DNA from: Bacteroidota bacterium
GTDB taxonomy: Bacteria; Bacteroidota; Bacteroidia; Chitinophagales; Chitinophagaceae
Assembly: GCA_018266775.1 (NCBI GenBank)
Contig: JAFDZS010000010.1
Location: 307,983 to 371,982, forward strand
Direction: 5' to 3'
Length of the DNA stretch: 64,000 bases
Both the position numbers and the translations under genes were made by a program. A model generated the notes under the pieces. That model was not told the origin of the DNA. It did no database searches and saw only the letters and a program-made list of their open reading frames with translations. Positions 40,699 through 50,057 of this stretch are shown in pieces (within the stretch, counting starts at the first letter, position 1; each line of letters starts with the position of its first letter).

Positions 40699-43600
40699 TG
40701 CACATGAATAAATTATTTTTAAGCAGCTTCCTGTTTTTTTGCTGCAACCTGCTGTTTGCACAAGATGCAATCATTCAGGGCAAAGTGCTTGCCTACGGCA
40801 ACGGTGAGCCATTGGGAAATATCGTGATAAAATTAAAAAATAGTAAACGGGTAATGGTGACTAATCCGTCCGGCGCTTTTAGTTTCCGGCTTTCCGGCCT
40901 TGACACCATGGAAATCGATAATATGAATTACCAGCGTTTTCGCATAACTGTTAGTAGCAGTACTCAGGTGCCGCTAATTATCCGGTTGATACCTATGGAG
41001 AAAATGATGGATGAGGTAGTAGTGAATACCGGCTACCAATCTGTTCCAAAAGAGCGGGCAACCGGGTCCTTTGTTGCCATCAATAAAGATTTATTTAATC
41101 AGCAATCTGGAACTACAGTTTTAGACCGTCTGGAAAACATCAGCAACGGATTGTATGTAGATCGAAAAACAAATGGGAATAGCAAAATTGTGATCAGGGG
41201 CTTAAGTACTATCCAGGGGCCAAGGGCACCACTGATTGTACTGGATGATTTTCCTTACGAAGGTGACCTGCAGAATATTAAACCGGAAGATGTAGAGAGT
41301 ATCAGCATTTTAAAAGATGCCGCTGCCGCCTCCATTTGGGGTACCAGGGCAGGTAATGGTGTAATTGTAATCACTACAAAGAAGGGTAAATACAATCAGC
41401 CTATCCGGGTTGAACTGAGTAGTAATGTTCTGATTACTGATGCACCTGATTTGTCGACCCAGCAAACTATTCGTCCAGCTGACTTTGCTTCAGTGGAACA
41501 ATTTCTCTATGCAAAAGGATTTTATAACAGCCAGTTAAATTCGACACCATGGCTGGCGGTATCACCTGTAGTGGAATTATTAAGGCAAAGAGATAAAGGC
41601 ATTATTACGTCTGCACAGGCAGATGCTGCGATTAATATACTCGCTTCCCATGACCTTAAGGACGATTTTAATAAGTACGTGTATCAACGGGGGATTAATT
41701 TTCAGCAGGCAATTACTGTAAAGGGAGGAACGAAGAATATGAACTGGAATCTTTCTGGTGGCTGGGACAAAAATTCAGGAGTACTAGATAATCAATACAA
41801 CAGAATAAACCTACGCAGCAGTCAATCATTCCGGCTGACCGATCGACTGGAGTTAACTACCGGAATAGATTATACGCAGAGTACTACGCAAAGCGGACGT
41901 TTGGGCTTTGGACAGTTACGTCCTTTTAATGGTTTACTTCCCGCTTATACCAGCCTCGCCGATGCCAACGGAAATGCGGTGCCTGTAATGTACCAGTACC
42001 GTAAAACCTATACTGATACGGTGGGTGGCGGAGTCCTACCAGACTGGAACTGGTATCCCCTCACAGATTATGCCAATACCAGGAGTACTGGTAAACTCCA
42101 GGCAATGATGGCTAATACAGGGCTTTCCTATAAGATGAGCAAAACATTTTCACTGAATCTGAAATATCAATATGGCCGGCAACAAAATACAGATGCTGTG
42201 TTATATAGCCCGGACAGTTATTTTGCCCGGAATTTTGTGAACAGCTATACTGTGATCAACCGAGCCAACGGCAAACTCACCTATAATGTACCGCAGGGAG
42301 GTATACTGGACCAGGGTAATGGAACACTGGAAACACAAAATGTAAGAGGGATGCTGAACTATAGTAAAAGTTCGGCTAAGAACGATATTACAGCCATTGC
42401 CGGGGCTGAATACAGGCAGGTAAAAAACAACTACAGCAGTTACAGGTTTTACGGCTATGATCCTGATCTGCTCACCTATGGTACGGTGGATTATAAAACG
42501 GCATTTCCCAATTTGCTTACCCGCAGCAGTAGTCAAATACCCGCAAACATGAGCGTATCACAAACACTAAACCGGTACATTTCATTTTTCGCCAACGGGG
42601 TTTATACGTTTAAAAAAAAGTATACGGTTTCAGCAAGTGCAAGGCGTGATGCTTCTAATCTTTTTGGTGTTTCAGCCAATAACCGTTGGTCACCCTTATG
42701 GTCAACTGGTGCATCGTGGGACATAGGAAAGGAGACATTTTTCAGGGTGCCTGTAAGCAACTCATTAAAGCTACGGGTAAGCTATGGGGTGAGTGGTAAT
42801 GCTGACCCTTCTAAATCTGCTGTTACTACGTTATTGGTAACAGGAAATTCTGCATATACCCAAACGCAGGAGGCGAGGATCACACAGTTCAAAAATGCTG
42901 AACTGGGCTGGGAAAAGGTAAAAATGCTCAACCTGGGTATTGATTTCGGCCTTTGGAATAACCGTCTTCGTGGAACGGTGGAATATTATTATAAAAAAGG
43001 CCTTGACCTGTTTGGAACGCAACCCATCGATTATACGGGACTGGCATTTGACAGGGTAACAAAAAATGTAGCTGCGATTTCGGGGCATGGATGGGATATT
43101 AGTTTGAACAGTCAGAATATTAAAGGTGTATTGTCATGGAACACCATGCTCAACCTGAACTTTAATAAAGACCGGGTAGTCAAAAACTACCTGGTCAACC
43201 AACAAGGCAGTAACTATACTTTGGGGGGTGCTATATCTGCCGTAGAAGGCCATCCTGTATTTGCACTGTACGATTATAAATGGGCAGGGCTCGACCCTGC
43301 TACCGGCGACCCGATGGGTGTATACCAGGGCGCATCCAGTAAAAATTACACGGCTATTACAGGGAGCGGTACACTAATTGCAGATATGCAGTATATCGGC
43401 CCTAGTTTACCCACTGCCGTTATTTCACTGGGCAATACTTTTATTTGGAAAAACTTTTCATTGAATGTTAATATCACCGGAAAGTTTGGTGCCTGGTTCC
43501 AGCGCAGCTCTGTTAACTATGGCAATCTTTTTAATAACAGGGATGGCCATACAGATTATTCATTAAGATGGCAACAGCCGGGAGATGAGTTGCACACGAC

Positions 43601-43889
43601 CATTCCTTCCATGATTTATCCATTCAATCTGCGGCGTGATAATTTTTATACTTACTCCTCCGTTCTTGCCACCAGGGGAGATTTTATCAGGTTACAGTAT
43701 ATCACCCTGGGGTATGACCTCAAAAGAAAACAGGGAAATAAGTCTCCTTTTGAAAGCATACAATTCTACATGAATGCCAATAACCTGGGCTTGCTTTGGA
43801 GGGCTAATCAATTTAATATAGATCCTGAATACAGCAACACCATTCCTCCTTCGATGAATCTGGCGATTGGTGTAAGGGCTGCTTTTTAA
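40698..43889 (+). CDS. SusC/RagA family TonB-linked outer-membrane receptor
   Basis: This is a 1063-residue protein with a signal peptide (about 1-21) and a carboxypeptidase-regulatory-like domain (about 25-100). The TonB plug has V-I-R-G-L-S-T-I near residue 167 and the typical I-S-I-L-K-D-A-A-A-A-S-I-W-G near 202. A 22-strand type beta-barrel extends to the C-terminal Phe. It imports a bulky nutrient together with the SusD lipoprotein behind it. No glycoside hydrolase or sulfatase is nearby, so the substrate is unknown; peptides are plausible with a TlpA partner. A second Met at 40704 is an alternative start. Confidence 0.93.
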   Translation: MHMNKLFLSSFLFFCCNLLFAQDAIIQGKVLAYGNGEPLGNIVIKLKNSKRVMVTNPSGAFSFRLSGLDTMEIDNMNYQRFRITVSSSTQVPLIIRLIPMEKMMDEVVVNTGYQSVPKERATGSFVAINKDLFNQQSGTTVLDRLENISNGLYVDRKTNGNSKIVIRGLSTIQGPRAPLIVLDDFPYEGDLQNIKPEDVESISILKDAAAASIWGTRAGNGVIVITTKKGKYNQPIRVELSSNVLITDAPDLSTQQTIRPADFASVEQFLYAKGFYNSQLNSTPWLAVSPVVELLRQRDKGIITSAQADAAINILASHDLKDDFNKYVYQRGINFQQAITVKGGTKNMNWNLSGGWDKNSGVLDNQYNRINLRSSQSFRLTDRLELTTGIDYTQSTTQSGRLGFGQLRPFNGLLPAYTSLADANGNAVPVMYQYRKTYTDTVGGGVLPDWNWYPLTDYANTRSTGKLQAMMANTGLSYKMSKTFSLNLKYQYGRQQNTDAVLYSPDSYFARNFVNSYTVINRANGKLTYNVPQGGILDQGNGTLETQNVRGMLNYSKSSAKNDITAIAGAEYRQVKNNYSSYRFYGYDPDLLTYGTVDYKTAFPNLLTRSSSQIPANMSVSQTLNRYISFFANGVYTFKKKYTVSASARRDASNLFGVSANNRWSPLWSTGASWDIGKETFFRVPVSNSLKLRVSYGVSGNADPSKSAVTTLLVTGNSAYTQTQEARITQFKNAELGWEKVKMLNLGIDFGLWNNRLRGTVEYYYKKGLDLFGTQPIDYTGLAFDRVTKNVAAISGHGWDISLNSQNIKGVLSWNTMLNLNFNKDRVVKNYLVNQQGSNYTLGGAISAVEGHPVFALYDYKWAGLDPATGDPMGVYQGASSKNYTAITGSGTLIADMQYIGPSLPTAVISLGNTFIWKNFSLNVNITGKFGAWFQRSSVNYGNLFNNRDGHTDYSLRWQQPGDELHTTIPSMIYPFNLRRDNFYTYSSVLATRGDFIRLQYITLGYDLKRKQGNKSPFESIQFYMNANNLGLLWRANQFNIDPEYSNTIPPSMNLAIGVRAAF

Positions 43890-43906
43890 CCATTAAAAAT
43901 TTTATT

Positions 43907-45262
43907 ATGCACTTTTATAAAATAAAAATTATAGGAATGTTTTTGCTGATATCGTTGCTAATATTATCCTGCAAAAAACAACTGGAGGTAAAGCCGGATG
44001 CCAAATTGGTAACACCGCAAAAATTATCTGATCTGCAAGCCTTGCTCGACTATGATCCATACATGGTGCAGGATATGGGCATGGATGAATCCAGTGCGGA
44101 TAACTATTACCTTACTGATGATGATTATGATGGTATGAATGAAACCGACCAGCGGATTTATAGCTGGCAAAAAGATAATTTATTCTCAGGCCCAAATTGT
44201 GATTGGGGCAGGGGCTACCGGAGGGTCTATTATGCTAATACGGTGCTGGATTTTCTTCCACAAATAACTCAAACGGCTGCAAATACAACTAGCTGGAATG
44301 ATGTAAAAGGACAGGCATTATTTGTGAGAGGTACTTCATTTTTCAAATTGGTCAACGGCTGGTCGCCTGCATATGATGTAACAGACGAAGGTACTGGCCT
44401 AGGAATTCCATTACGGCTCACTGCGGATTTTAATGAAAAATCTGTTCGGTCCACTGTTCATCAGTGCTATGACCGAATATTGGCAGACCTTAAAGGTGCT
44501 GCTGGTTTGTTGCCTGTGCAAAATATATTGAAAACAAGGCCCTCAAAAGCTTCAGCCTGGGCTTATTTGTCAAGGGTGTTTATTGCTATGCACCAGTACG
44601 AGAATGCTTTAAAATATGCGGATTCTGCTATTTTAATATCTGGCGCCCTCATGGATTTCAATAGCCTGAATGTTGCCGATAATTTTCCCATCCCCAGGTT
44701 TAATGTAGAAACTATCTTTTATAATTTTTCTGGAGCGGCATTAATTGATCCTTACTATGTAAAGATCGATTCAGTACTGTACAATTCCTACGACAACAAC
44801 GACCTGAGAAAGCAGGTATATTTTACTTCATTGCCAAATAATCGTATAGGGTTTAAAGGAAGCTACAGTAATTATGAAGGCGAGTTTTCGGGTATTGCAA
44901 CAGACGAAGTATACCTGAACAGGGCAGAATGTTATGCGAGAGCCGGTAATATGACTGGTGCACTGAATGATCTGAATACCTTACTTGCCAAAAGATATAA
45001 GACGGGCACTTTTGTGCCATTGACGGCTTCAACAACGTCTGCTGTATTATCGCTGGTTCTACAGGAAAGGAGAAAGGAACTGGTAATGCGTTTTACAAGA
45101 TGGATGGATATTAAAAGACTGAATAAAGAAGGCGCCTCAATAACGATCAGGCGTTTGGTACATGGGCAACAGTACAACCTTTTTCCGAATGATTTGCGTT
45201 ATTCCTTACCCATTCCGGAAGATGTAATTGCGTTGTCAGGAATGCAACAGAATCCCCGTTAA
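43907..45262 (+). CDS. SusD/RagB family outer-membrane lipoprotein
   Basis: The lipoprotein signal ends I-L-S-C (Cys at about residue 22). The body is the all-helical TPR-like SusD fold: R-R-V-Y-Y-A-N-T-V-L near 105, G-Q-A-L-F-V-R-G near 134 and the C-terminal E-R-R-K-E-L-V-M-R-F-T-R-W near 385. At 451 residues the length is usual. It caps the SusC barrel and binds substrate at the cell surface. It follows SusC by 17 nt. Confidence 0.93.
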   Translation: MHFYKIKIIGMFLLISLLILSCKKQLEVKPDAKLVTPQKLSDLQALLDYDPYMVQDMGMDESSADNYYLTDDDYDGMNETDQRIYSWQKDNLFSGPNCDWGRGYRRVYYANTVLDFLPQITQTAANTTSWNDVKGQALFVRGTSFFKLVNGWSPAYDVTDEGTGLGIPLRLTADFNEKSVRSTVHQCYDRILADLKGAAGLLPVQNILKTRPSKASAWAYLSRVFIAMHQYENALKYADSAILISGALMDFNSLNVADNFPIPRFNVETIFYNFSGAALIDPYYVKIDSVLYNSYDNNDLRKQVYFTSLPNNRIGFKGSYSNYEGEFSGIATDEVYLNRAECYARAGNMTGALNDLNTLLAKRYKTGTFVPLTASTTSAVLSLVLQERRKELVMRFTRWMDIKRLNKEGASITIRRLVHGQQYNLFPNDLRYSLPIPEDVIALSGMQQNPR

Positions 45263-45286
45263 TTTTCAGACCACTGAACCACCGTA

Positions 45287-45314
45287 ATAAAGGCTGCCCA
45301 TGGGCAGCCTTTAT
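45287..45314. terminator. Bidirectional terminator, 28-bp perfect palindrome
   Basis: Two perfectly complementary 14-nt halves (45287-45300 and 45301-45314) form a GC-rich stem flanked by A and T tracts. It lies between the convergent SusD and DUF6520 genes and would stop transcription from both sides. Confidence 0.85.
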
Positions 45315-45328
45315 ACAATTAGACAGTG

Positions 45329-45634
45329 TCAATTTCTCAATGTGGCACTTTCACTAACAACAGTGGGGATGTCAGGAAATGCTGCAACATGTGTATCAAA
45401 CTCTGCCCGGGTGCCAACCCAGTTAATAGTGCATGGTTTGTTAGCCCCTGAACAGGCCGTGCCGCTGTTCAACCAGTTGTTGGGATCCTGCATCTGTGCC
45501 AGGGTATTGTTTCCAACATAATAATAAGTGGCATCGAAGTTTTTCGGTGCCACTGTTTTTACATTAGCAGCCATGGCGCCAAAGATGGCAATACCCATCG
45601 CCAGCAGTAAAACAGGAAATTTAAAACGTTTCAT
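45329..45634 (-). CDS. DUF6520 family small secreted protein
   Basis: This is a 101-residue protein with a signal peptide (M-K-R-F-K-F-P-V-L-L-L-A-M, cleavage near A-M-A-A). The short mature part contains two Cys and the family-typical Y-Y-Y-V-G and W-L-N-S-G-T-A-C segments. DUF6520 proteins are small exported proteins often adjacent to MauE-like membrane proteins, as here; their role is unknown. Confidence 0.82.
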   Translation of the reverse strand: MKRFKFPVLLLAMGIAIFGAMAANVKTVAPKNFDATYYYVGNNTLAQMQDPNNWLNSGTACSGANKPCTINWVGTRAEFDTHVAAFPDIPTVVSESATLRN

Positions 45635-45731
45635 AATGATAAATTTTTGTGATGAAAAAATGTTGCCCGTGCTGTCCTGGGACAGTTTTTACGGTTGATA
45701 ATATTGCTTACTCTTTTGATAGGTTTTCAGC

Positions 45732-46175
45732 TTACTCCCTTTTTTCGGATACCCGTATTTTTATTGTAAACCATGCCAGCACCATAAAGAAAATATTGAA
45801 ATACAGATGTTGCTTCCAGCTCATCGTTTTGATTACACCTCCACAACTGCAGGGTAGTTTTGTGCTGTCTGATAATAACATCAGTGCAACATAAAACGTA
45901 AATAAAGTCATTAGTATAGCAGCAGCATACAGACCATATTTTTGAATCGGCTTGAATATGATCGTTAATCCTGTGGTTAATTCTAAAATCGGCAGTAGTA
46001 TGGATAAGGGTTGAGAAAAAGCTTTTAAATAACTGATCTGGCTAAGCTGCTCCCGGAACAACTGGTATCCTATCAACTTACTGGTGCCCGTATACATAAA
46101 TAATAATACCAGAAGGAAACAGCCTAATTCTCTTACCCATTTATAATTACTTATTTGCATATTGTAAAGCTCCAA
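45732..46175 (-). CDS. MauE/DoxX-like membrane protein
   Basis: This is a 147-residue protein with four membrane helices (about 13-30, 50-72, 78-100 and 118-138). Conserved-looking G-T-S-K-L and L-E-L-T-T-G-L lie in the first half, and C-S-C-G-G near 109-113 provides two cysteines on the outer side. MauE-like proteins are thought to pass reducing equivalents to exported proteins; the adjacent Cys-containing DUF6520 protein would be a possible client. That pairing is inference. Confidence 0.8.
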   Translation of the reverse strand: MELYNMQISNYKWVRELGCFLLVLLFMYTGTSKLIGYQLFREQLSQISYLKAFSQPLSILLPILELTTGLTIIFKPIQKYGLYAAAILMTLFTFYVALMLLSDSTKLPCSCGGVIKTMSWKQHLYFNIFFMVLAWFTIKIRVSEKRE

Positions 46176-46219
46176 TACAAAAATTATTATGCTGGTCGCA
46201 ATGATTATGCAAATGGGTT

Positions 46220-46564
46220 TTATTTTTTATCATTAGTTTGCCGGTAGAGAGCAGGGGAGATATGATGAAAAGAAGTAAAAGCTGTTGTAAAATTGCTCGC
46301 ATATTGGAAACCGGTAGCCTTTGCAATTTGCTTGATGGTCTTATTGGTATCAGTTAACAGGCTGGCTGCATATTGCATCCGTTGCCTGCGCAGATAAACA
46401 AAGACAGGATAACCGAATTGTTCCTTAAATCCTCGTTTTAATTTGGTGCACCCAATGCCCGATGCGGCGGCTATTTCGGCGATGGGAAGATGACGACTCA
46501 GGTCTTTTTCAATCAAGACTTTTGCTTTTTGCAGGCATTCCATATCATAGGTTGATAACGCCAT
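46220..46564 (-). CDS. AraC-type DNA-binding protein (HTH only)
   Basis: This is a 114-residue protein consisting only of an AraC double helix-turn-helix. I-A-E-I-A-A-A-S-G-I-G is in the first HTH, and T-I-K-Q-I-A-K-A-T-G-F-Q near 75 in the second. No effector domain is present. It follows a second, related protein by 18 nt in the same direction, so the two probably act together or are duplicates. Confidence 0.85.
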   Translation of the reverse strand: MALSTYDMECLQKAKVLIEKDLSRHLPIAEIAAASGIGCTKLKRGFKEQFGYPVFVYLRRQRMQYAASLLTDTNKTIKQIAKATGFQYASNFTTAFTSFHHISPALYRQTNDKK

Positions 46565-46582
46565 ACAAGATGGATTAAATAA

Positions 46583-46972
46583 TCAATTGCATGTATTATT
46601 CAGATGAAATTTTCTTAATTCCCCGGGTGGCTTGCCGAAATGTTTTCGAAAGGCTGTTACAAAACCTGCCAAGGTTTCATAACCACATTCGGCCGCAATG
46701 TCTTTTTGTTTGAGAGAGGGGTTGTGTAACAACTCGTATGCTTTTTTCATTCTGCATTGCAACAGGTACTGGTAAATTGAAGTATTGAATAACTCCCTGA
46801 ATCCCTTTTTCAGCAGGCATTCATTAGTGCCGGATTGTTTGGCTAATTGCTTTACAACGATATGGTTGCTGATATCTGCATTGATAATATGATAAGCTGT
46901 ATACACAGGCCTGGTAAGAGCAGTGGGATGTGTTTGTACTTCTTGTATTGATTCGCTTGATTCCATACGCAA
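46583..46972 (-). CDS. AraC-type DNA-binding protein (HTH only)
   Basis: This is a 129-residue protein. An unassigned N-terminal stretch of about 28 residues precedes an AraC double helix-turn-helix: V-K-Q-L-A-K-Q-S-G-T-N near 39 and K-Q-K-D-I-A-A-E-C-G-Y-E near 87. It is first of a tandem pair. With MauE-like and DUF6520 genes behind, the four minus-strand genes may form one regulated unit. Confidence 0.85.
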   Translation of the reverse strand: MRMESSESIQEVQTHPTALTRPVYTAYHIINADISNHIVVKQLAKQSGTNECLLKKGFRELFNTSIYQYLLQCRMKKAYELLHNPSLKQKDIAAECGYETLAGFVTAFRKHFGKPPGELRKFHLNNTCN

Positions 46973-47040
46973 ACTTGCGGATTAGTATTGTTGAATTAAT
47001 CCTGTTTTAAACTGATTTTATTTTTAGTTAGCATGTTTTT

Positions 47041-49509
47041 CTAACTAAGTATTTTAACGGGTAATTTGGTGGTATTATCAAGTATCGAATAGGCATTCAA
47101 TTCTTCTATGTTAAAGCTGTCTGTGGTATGCATATATGCATATGTTTTTATAGCTACTGCGCCCAATTTTTGTTTTTCTATTCCTGCAGAAAATCCGAGT
47201 AAGATTTTCTGTTTGCCTGTTTTTCTGGCTCTCAATACAATCTGGTAAAGTGCCTGGCGGTATATGCCAAATTCATGGTTATGGGTATAATCTATGCCTA
47301 TGATCATCGGAACATAAGTGCTGGCCGATTTATAACTGAATACTACACAGCAGGGTTTCTTTTCATTGCTACTGTTTTGGTCTCGGAGTGTTAATTGTAA
47401 GGTTTCCCAGTTTTCATCTAAGGCCAGTTGCCGGAATAATTTAAAAGGCAGGGAAAAAGTATTTAACTCAAGGCTCTTTTCTTTTACACTTTGATATAAA
47501 TCATACCAGTATTCTATTTCCTCCTGCCAGCTGGACACATTGATTACTTCTACTTCAAATACCTGACTGTGCCGTAACACTTTTTTGCGTAAATGATTGC
47601 GGTTATTTAGTGAGAGTGATTCATACAAATCTTGTGGAGTATTCCAGTTCAGTGATGGGATTAAAAATGAGTCTGGCATCTGTATTCTGAAAAATCCATT
47701 GTCTACCATAAGGCTATCCAGCTCTTCGTGTATACCATGAAAATCCCTGAGAACTATATGTTCAGCTTTGTAATAATCCTGTAAATTGTAAATTCTTTTA
47801 AGTACCAGTTGCATTCCTTTTTCCCATAGCGGGGATTTATAATTGATAAACAAATGTTCTCCTTCTGTAAGTAACGAACCGCTGCAAAGCACTTTACTGG
47901 TTAAATAATACGGATTGTCTTTTCTTCGGTTTTCTATTTGTGCGGAGATGCCGGCTGCAGATAACATATCATCTTTCCATAAACCGGAGGTAAGAAATGT
48001 TGCAACTACTGGATTGTTCTCGTGATCTTTTACAATTAAATAATCAAAATTCCAGTTGTCTTCCGGCAACGCATTGTTTTTAAAAACGTCTTCTAATATT
48101 TTTATGCCCTCCCAGTCAAAACTTCCTTTCCCTTCAAATAATACATCCCATTCTTTCTTTTCAATATTTTTTATACTGGCATAATGCTCCAGTTTCAATG
48201 AAGGAATTAGTGTTTTTTCTTTTTCAATGGAAGTTGTCATTAAGCTTTGTTCAGGCACAGTTAACTTAAATGCTTTATAGATATCTGTTAGTGTAATGCC
48301 TTCTTCATTCATGGCTGTCGGGAGTATTACTGCAAGGCTGGCAATCATTTGTTGGATTTCTTCTTTTGTATGCAGCCTGGTAATAGTAAATCGTATGCCG
48401 GTTTGTTTCATGGGAACGGTAGGGAATACTCCAAGATTTACATAAAAACCTTTATCAAGCATTTGTTGCACTATTTTATGTCCTAATTTGGGGAGACTAA
48501 CAGCTATAAAGAAAATAGCTGCACCGGTCTCGGAAACCACAGGAAGTTTATATTGGTCTAACAGTAGTTTGGTATAACGGATATTCTCCTGCAATGCAGC
48601 CTGCATTTCGGTTATTTCATTACTGAGATGGATCTTTGAAACAGCGATTGCAGCGCCCAGCCCTGAAGGCTGTATGGGTCCTGAACTTAATAATGGGCCA
48701 CCCACTGTACCTACTTTTCTGGCCAGTTCTGGATCTCCAAAAATCAGCGCACCGCCACCTGATGCAAAGGCTTTATTTAATGAGGTCACCAACGCCATTT
48801 TTGGATGAATGCTATGCTTACTTAAAACAAAACCTCTTCCGTTAGGTCCATGGATACTCATGCCGTGCGCATCATCAACATAGTAGTGTAGCTCTGGGTA
48901 TTGATCCATCATTTCAAAAATTCTGTCTACCGGGCTGCAATCTCCAAACATAGAATAAATGCCATCCGCCATGTACCATATTTTCTTGTATTTATGCCGC
49001 AATACTTTTATTCTTTCTTCCAGCAAGTCCATTCTGTTATGTCTTACAATCTCAACATGCACGCCTGAGGTTTTAACCAGGTTAACGGCTGTTTGAACGG
49101 AATTATGCACCTGTTGATCCATAATTACAGCATGGTCATCCTCTACCAAAACCGGGATATTGGCCATATGTCCAAGCGTAGTAGTAGGTACTATAACTAC
49201 TTTGGCTTTAAATATTTCTTCCAATAGATGTTCCAGCTCCCTGTACAATCCTAAGGATATATAAGCCCTGGAAGCAGAAAACTGGGTGCCATATTCGTTA
49301 ATCGCTTCGCAGGCTGCTGCTTTAACCCTTGGATCAAATTCAAGACCCAGGTAACTGCAACTGCCAAAATTGATGATAGGTTTGTTGTTGACTATGATTG
49401 CTGTACCATCAAAGCTTTTGCTGCCCGTATACAGGTGTAGAATGCCTTTATCAATACCATAAGTTACAATTTGATCAACTGTGTCGTGGAAGGAATGGTG
49501 CTTGTTCAT
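47041..49509 (-). CDS. Alpha-oxoamine synthase / GNAT-type acyltransferase fusion
   Basis: The N-terminal ~400 residues are a PLP enzyme of the KBL/AONS/serine-palmitoyltransferase class. It has D-D-A-H-G-M near 217, the PLP lysine in S-L-N-K-A-F-A-S-G-G-G near 245, and F-T-I-T-R-L-H near 375. Such enzymes condense an amino acid with an acyl-CoA and release CO2. Residues about 430-820 resemble GNAT/FemAB-like acyltransferases (N-N-R-N-H-L-R-K-K near 630). The product of the pair is unknown; lipid-type products such as sphingoid or sulfonolipid bases are a possibility. It is divergent from the histidine-kinase operon. Confidence 0.85.
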   Translation of the reverse strand: MNKHHSFHDTVDQIVTYGIDKGILHLYTGSKSFDGTAIIVNNKPIINFGSCSYLGLEFDPRVKAAACEAINEYGTQFSASRAYISLGLYRELEHLLEEIFKAKVVIVPTTTLGHMANIPVLVEDDHAVIMDQQVHNSVQTAVNLVKTSGVHVEIVRHNRMDLLEERIKVLRHKYKKIWYMADGIYSMFGDCSPVDRIFEMMDQYPELHYYVDDAHGMSIHGPNGRGFVLSKHSIHPKMALVTSLNKAFASGGGALIFGDPELARKVGTVGGPLLSSGPIQPSGLGAAIAVSKIHLSNEITEMQAALQENIRYTKLLLDQYKLPVVSETGAAIFFIAVSLPKLGHKIVQQMLDKGFYVNLGVFPTVPMKQTGIRFTITRLHTKEEIQQMIASLAVILPTAMNEEGITLTDIYKAFKLTVPEQSLMTTSIEKEKTLIPSLKLEHYASIKNIEKKEWDVLFEGKGSFDWEGIKILEDVFKNNALPEDNWNFDYLIVKDHENNPVVATFLTSGLWKDDMLSAAGISAQIENRRKDNPYYLTSKVLCSGSLLTEGEHLFINYKSPLWEKGMQLVLKRIYNLQDYYKAEHIVLRDFHGIHEELDSLMVDNGFFRIQMPDSFLIPSLNWNTPQDLYESLSLNNRNHLRKKVLRHSQVFEVEVINVSSWQEEIEYWYDLYQSVKEKSLELNTFSLPFKLFRQLALDENWETLQLTLRDQNSSNEKKPCCVVFSYKSASTYVPMIIGIDYTHNHEFGIYRQALYQIVLRARKTGKQKILLGFSAGIEKQKLGAVAIKTYAYMHTTDSFNIEELNAYSILDNTTKLPVKILS

Positions 49510-49666
49510 ATCGTTTCTGTTGAGGGTTAAAAATTTTTCTCAAACTTGAAAAATTTAATAACGGGGTTCCTGCGGTTTAAAACTGGTTTTGTAGTAAAAA
49601 TTCTAAAATTATTTTCTACGTATAAAGACGTATTATTTTTTCAAAATATATGGGTAATTTTATACC

Positions 49667-50041
49667 ATGGAGCTGGATACACCATATGTTCATCTCTGTA
49701 TAAAAAATAAAATTTTAGTAGGCACTTATAAGAAGAACCTTCGAATTGATCTGGAAGTTGCCAAAGAGATAGTTAGTGCCCGCCAAACTTTTACAGGGAC
49801 AGAAAAATTTGCCACGCTGATCATTAGTCAGGGAGTTATCAGTATAAACAGGGAGGCAAGGGAATACCTTGCTTCGCCGGAAGCAACAGTTGGATTATCT
49901 GCCTCGGCAATTGTAGTAAACACGCTGTTCTCCAGTTTTCTGGGTAATTTTTTTCTTGCCGTAAATCAAGCTACAATACCAGTGAAAATATTTGCAAACA
50001 CTATTGATGCCGAAAAATGGCTACAACAGTTTATTACATAA
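49667..50041 (+). CDS. SpoIIAA/STAS-like small protein
   Basis: This is a 124-residue alpha/beta protein without signal peptide. The alternation of strands and helices (I-L-V-G-T-Y, A-K-E-I-V-S-A-R, F-A-T-L-I-I-S, and a C-terminal F-A-N-T-I-D-A-E-K-W-L-Q) resembles SpoIIAA/STAS-like proteins found beside sensor kinases in this phylum. It ends 16 nt before the kinase start, so it may be a regulatory partner of the kinase. The family assignment is by look only. Confidence 0.65.
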   Translation: MELDTPYVHLCIKNKILVGTYKKNLRIDLEVAKEIVSARQTFTGTEKFATLIISQGVISINREAREYLASPEATVGLSASAIVVNTLFSSFLGNFFLAVNQATIPVKIFANTIDAEKWLQQFIT

Positions 50042-50057
50042 AAGAAATGCTTATTTT

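Noticed and set aside
45669-45692. CTGTC/GACAG hairpin with TTTTT as a terminator
   Set aside because: It points along the plus strand, where no upstream gene ends; the neighbouring genes are on the minus strand.
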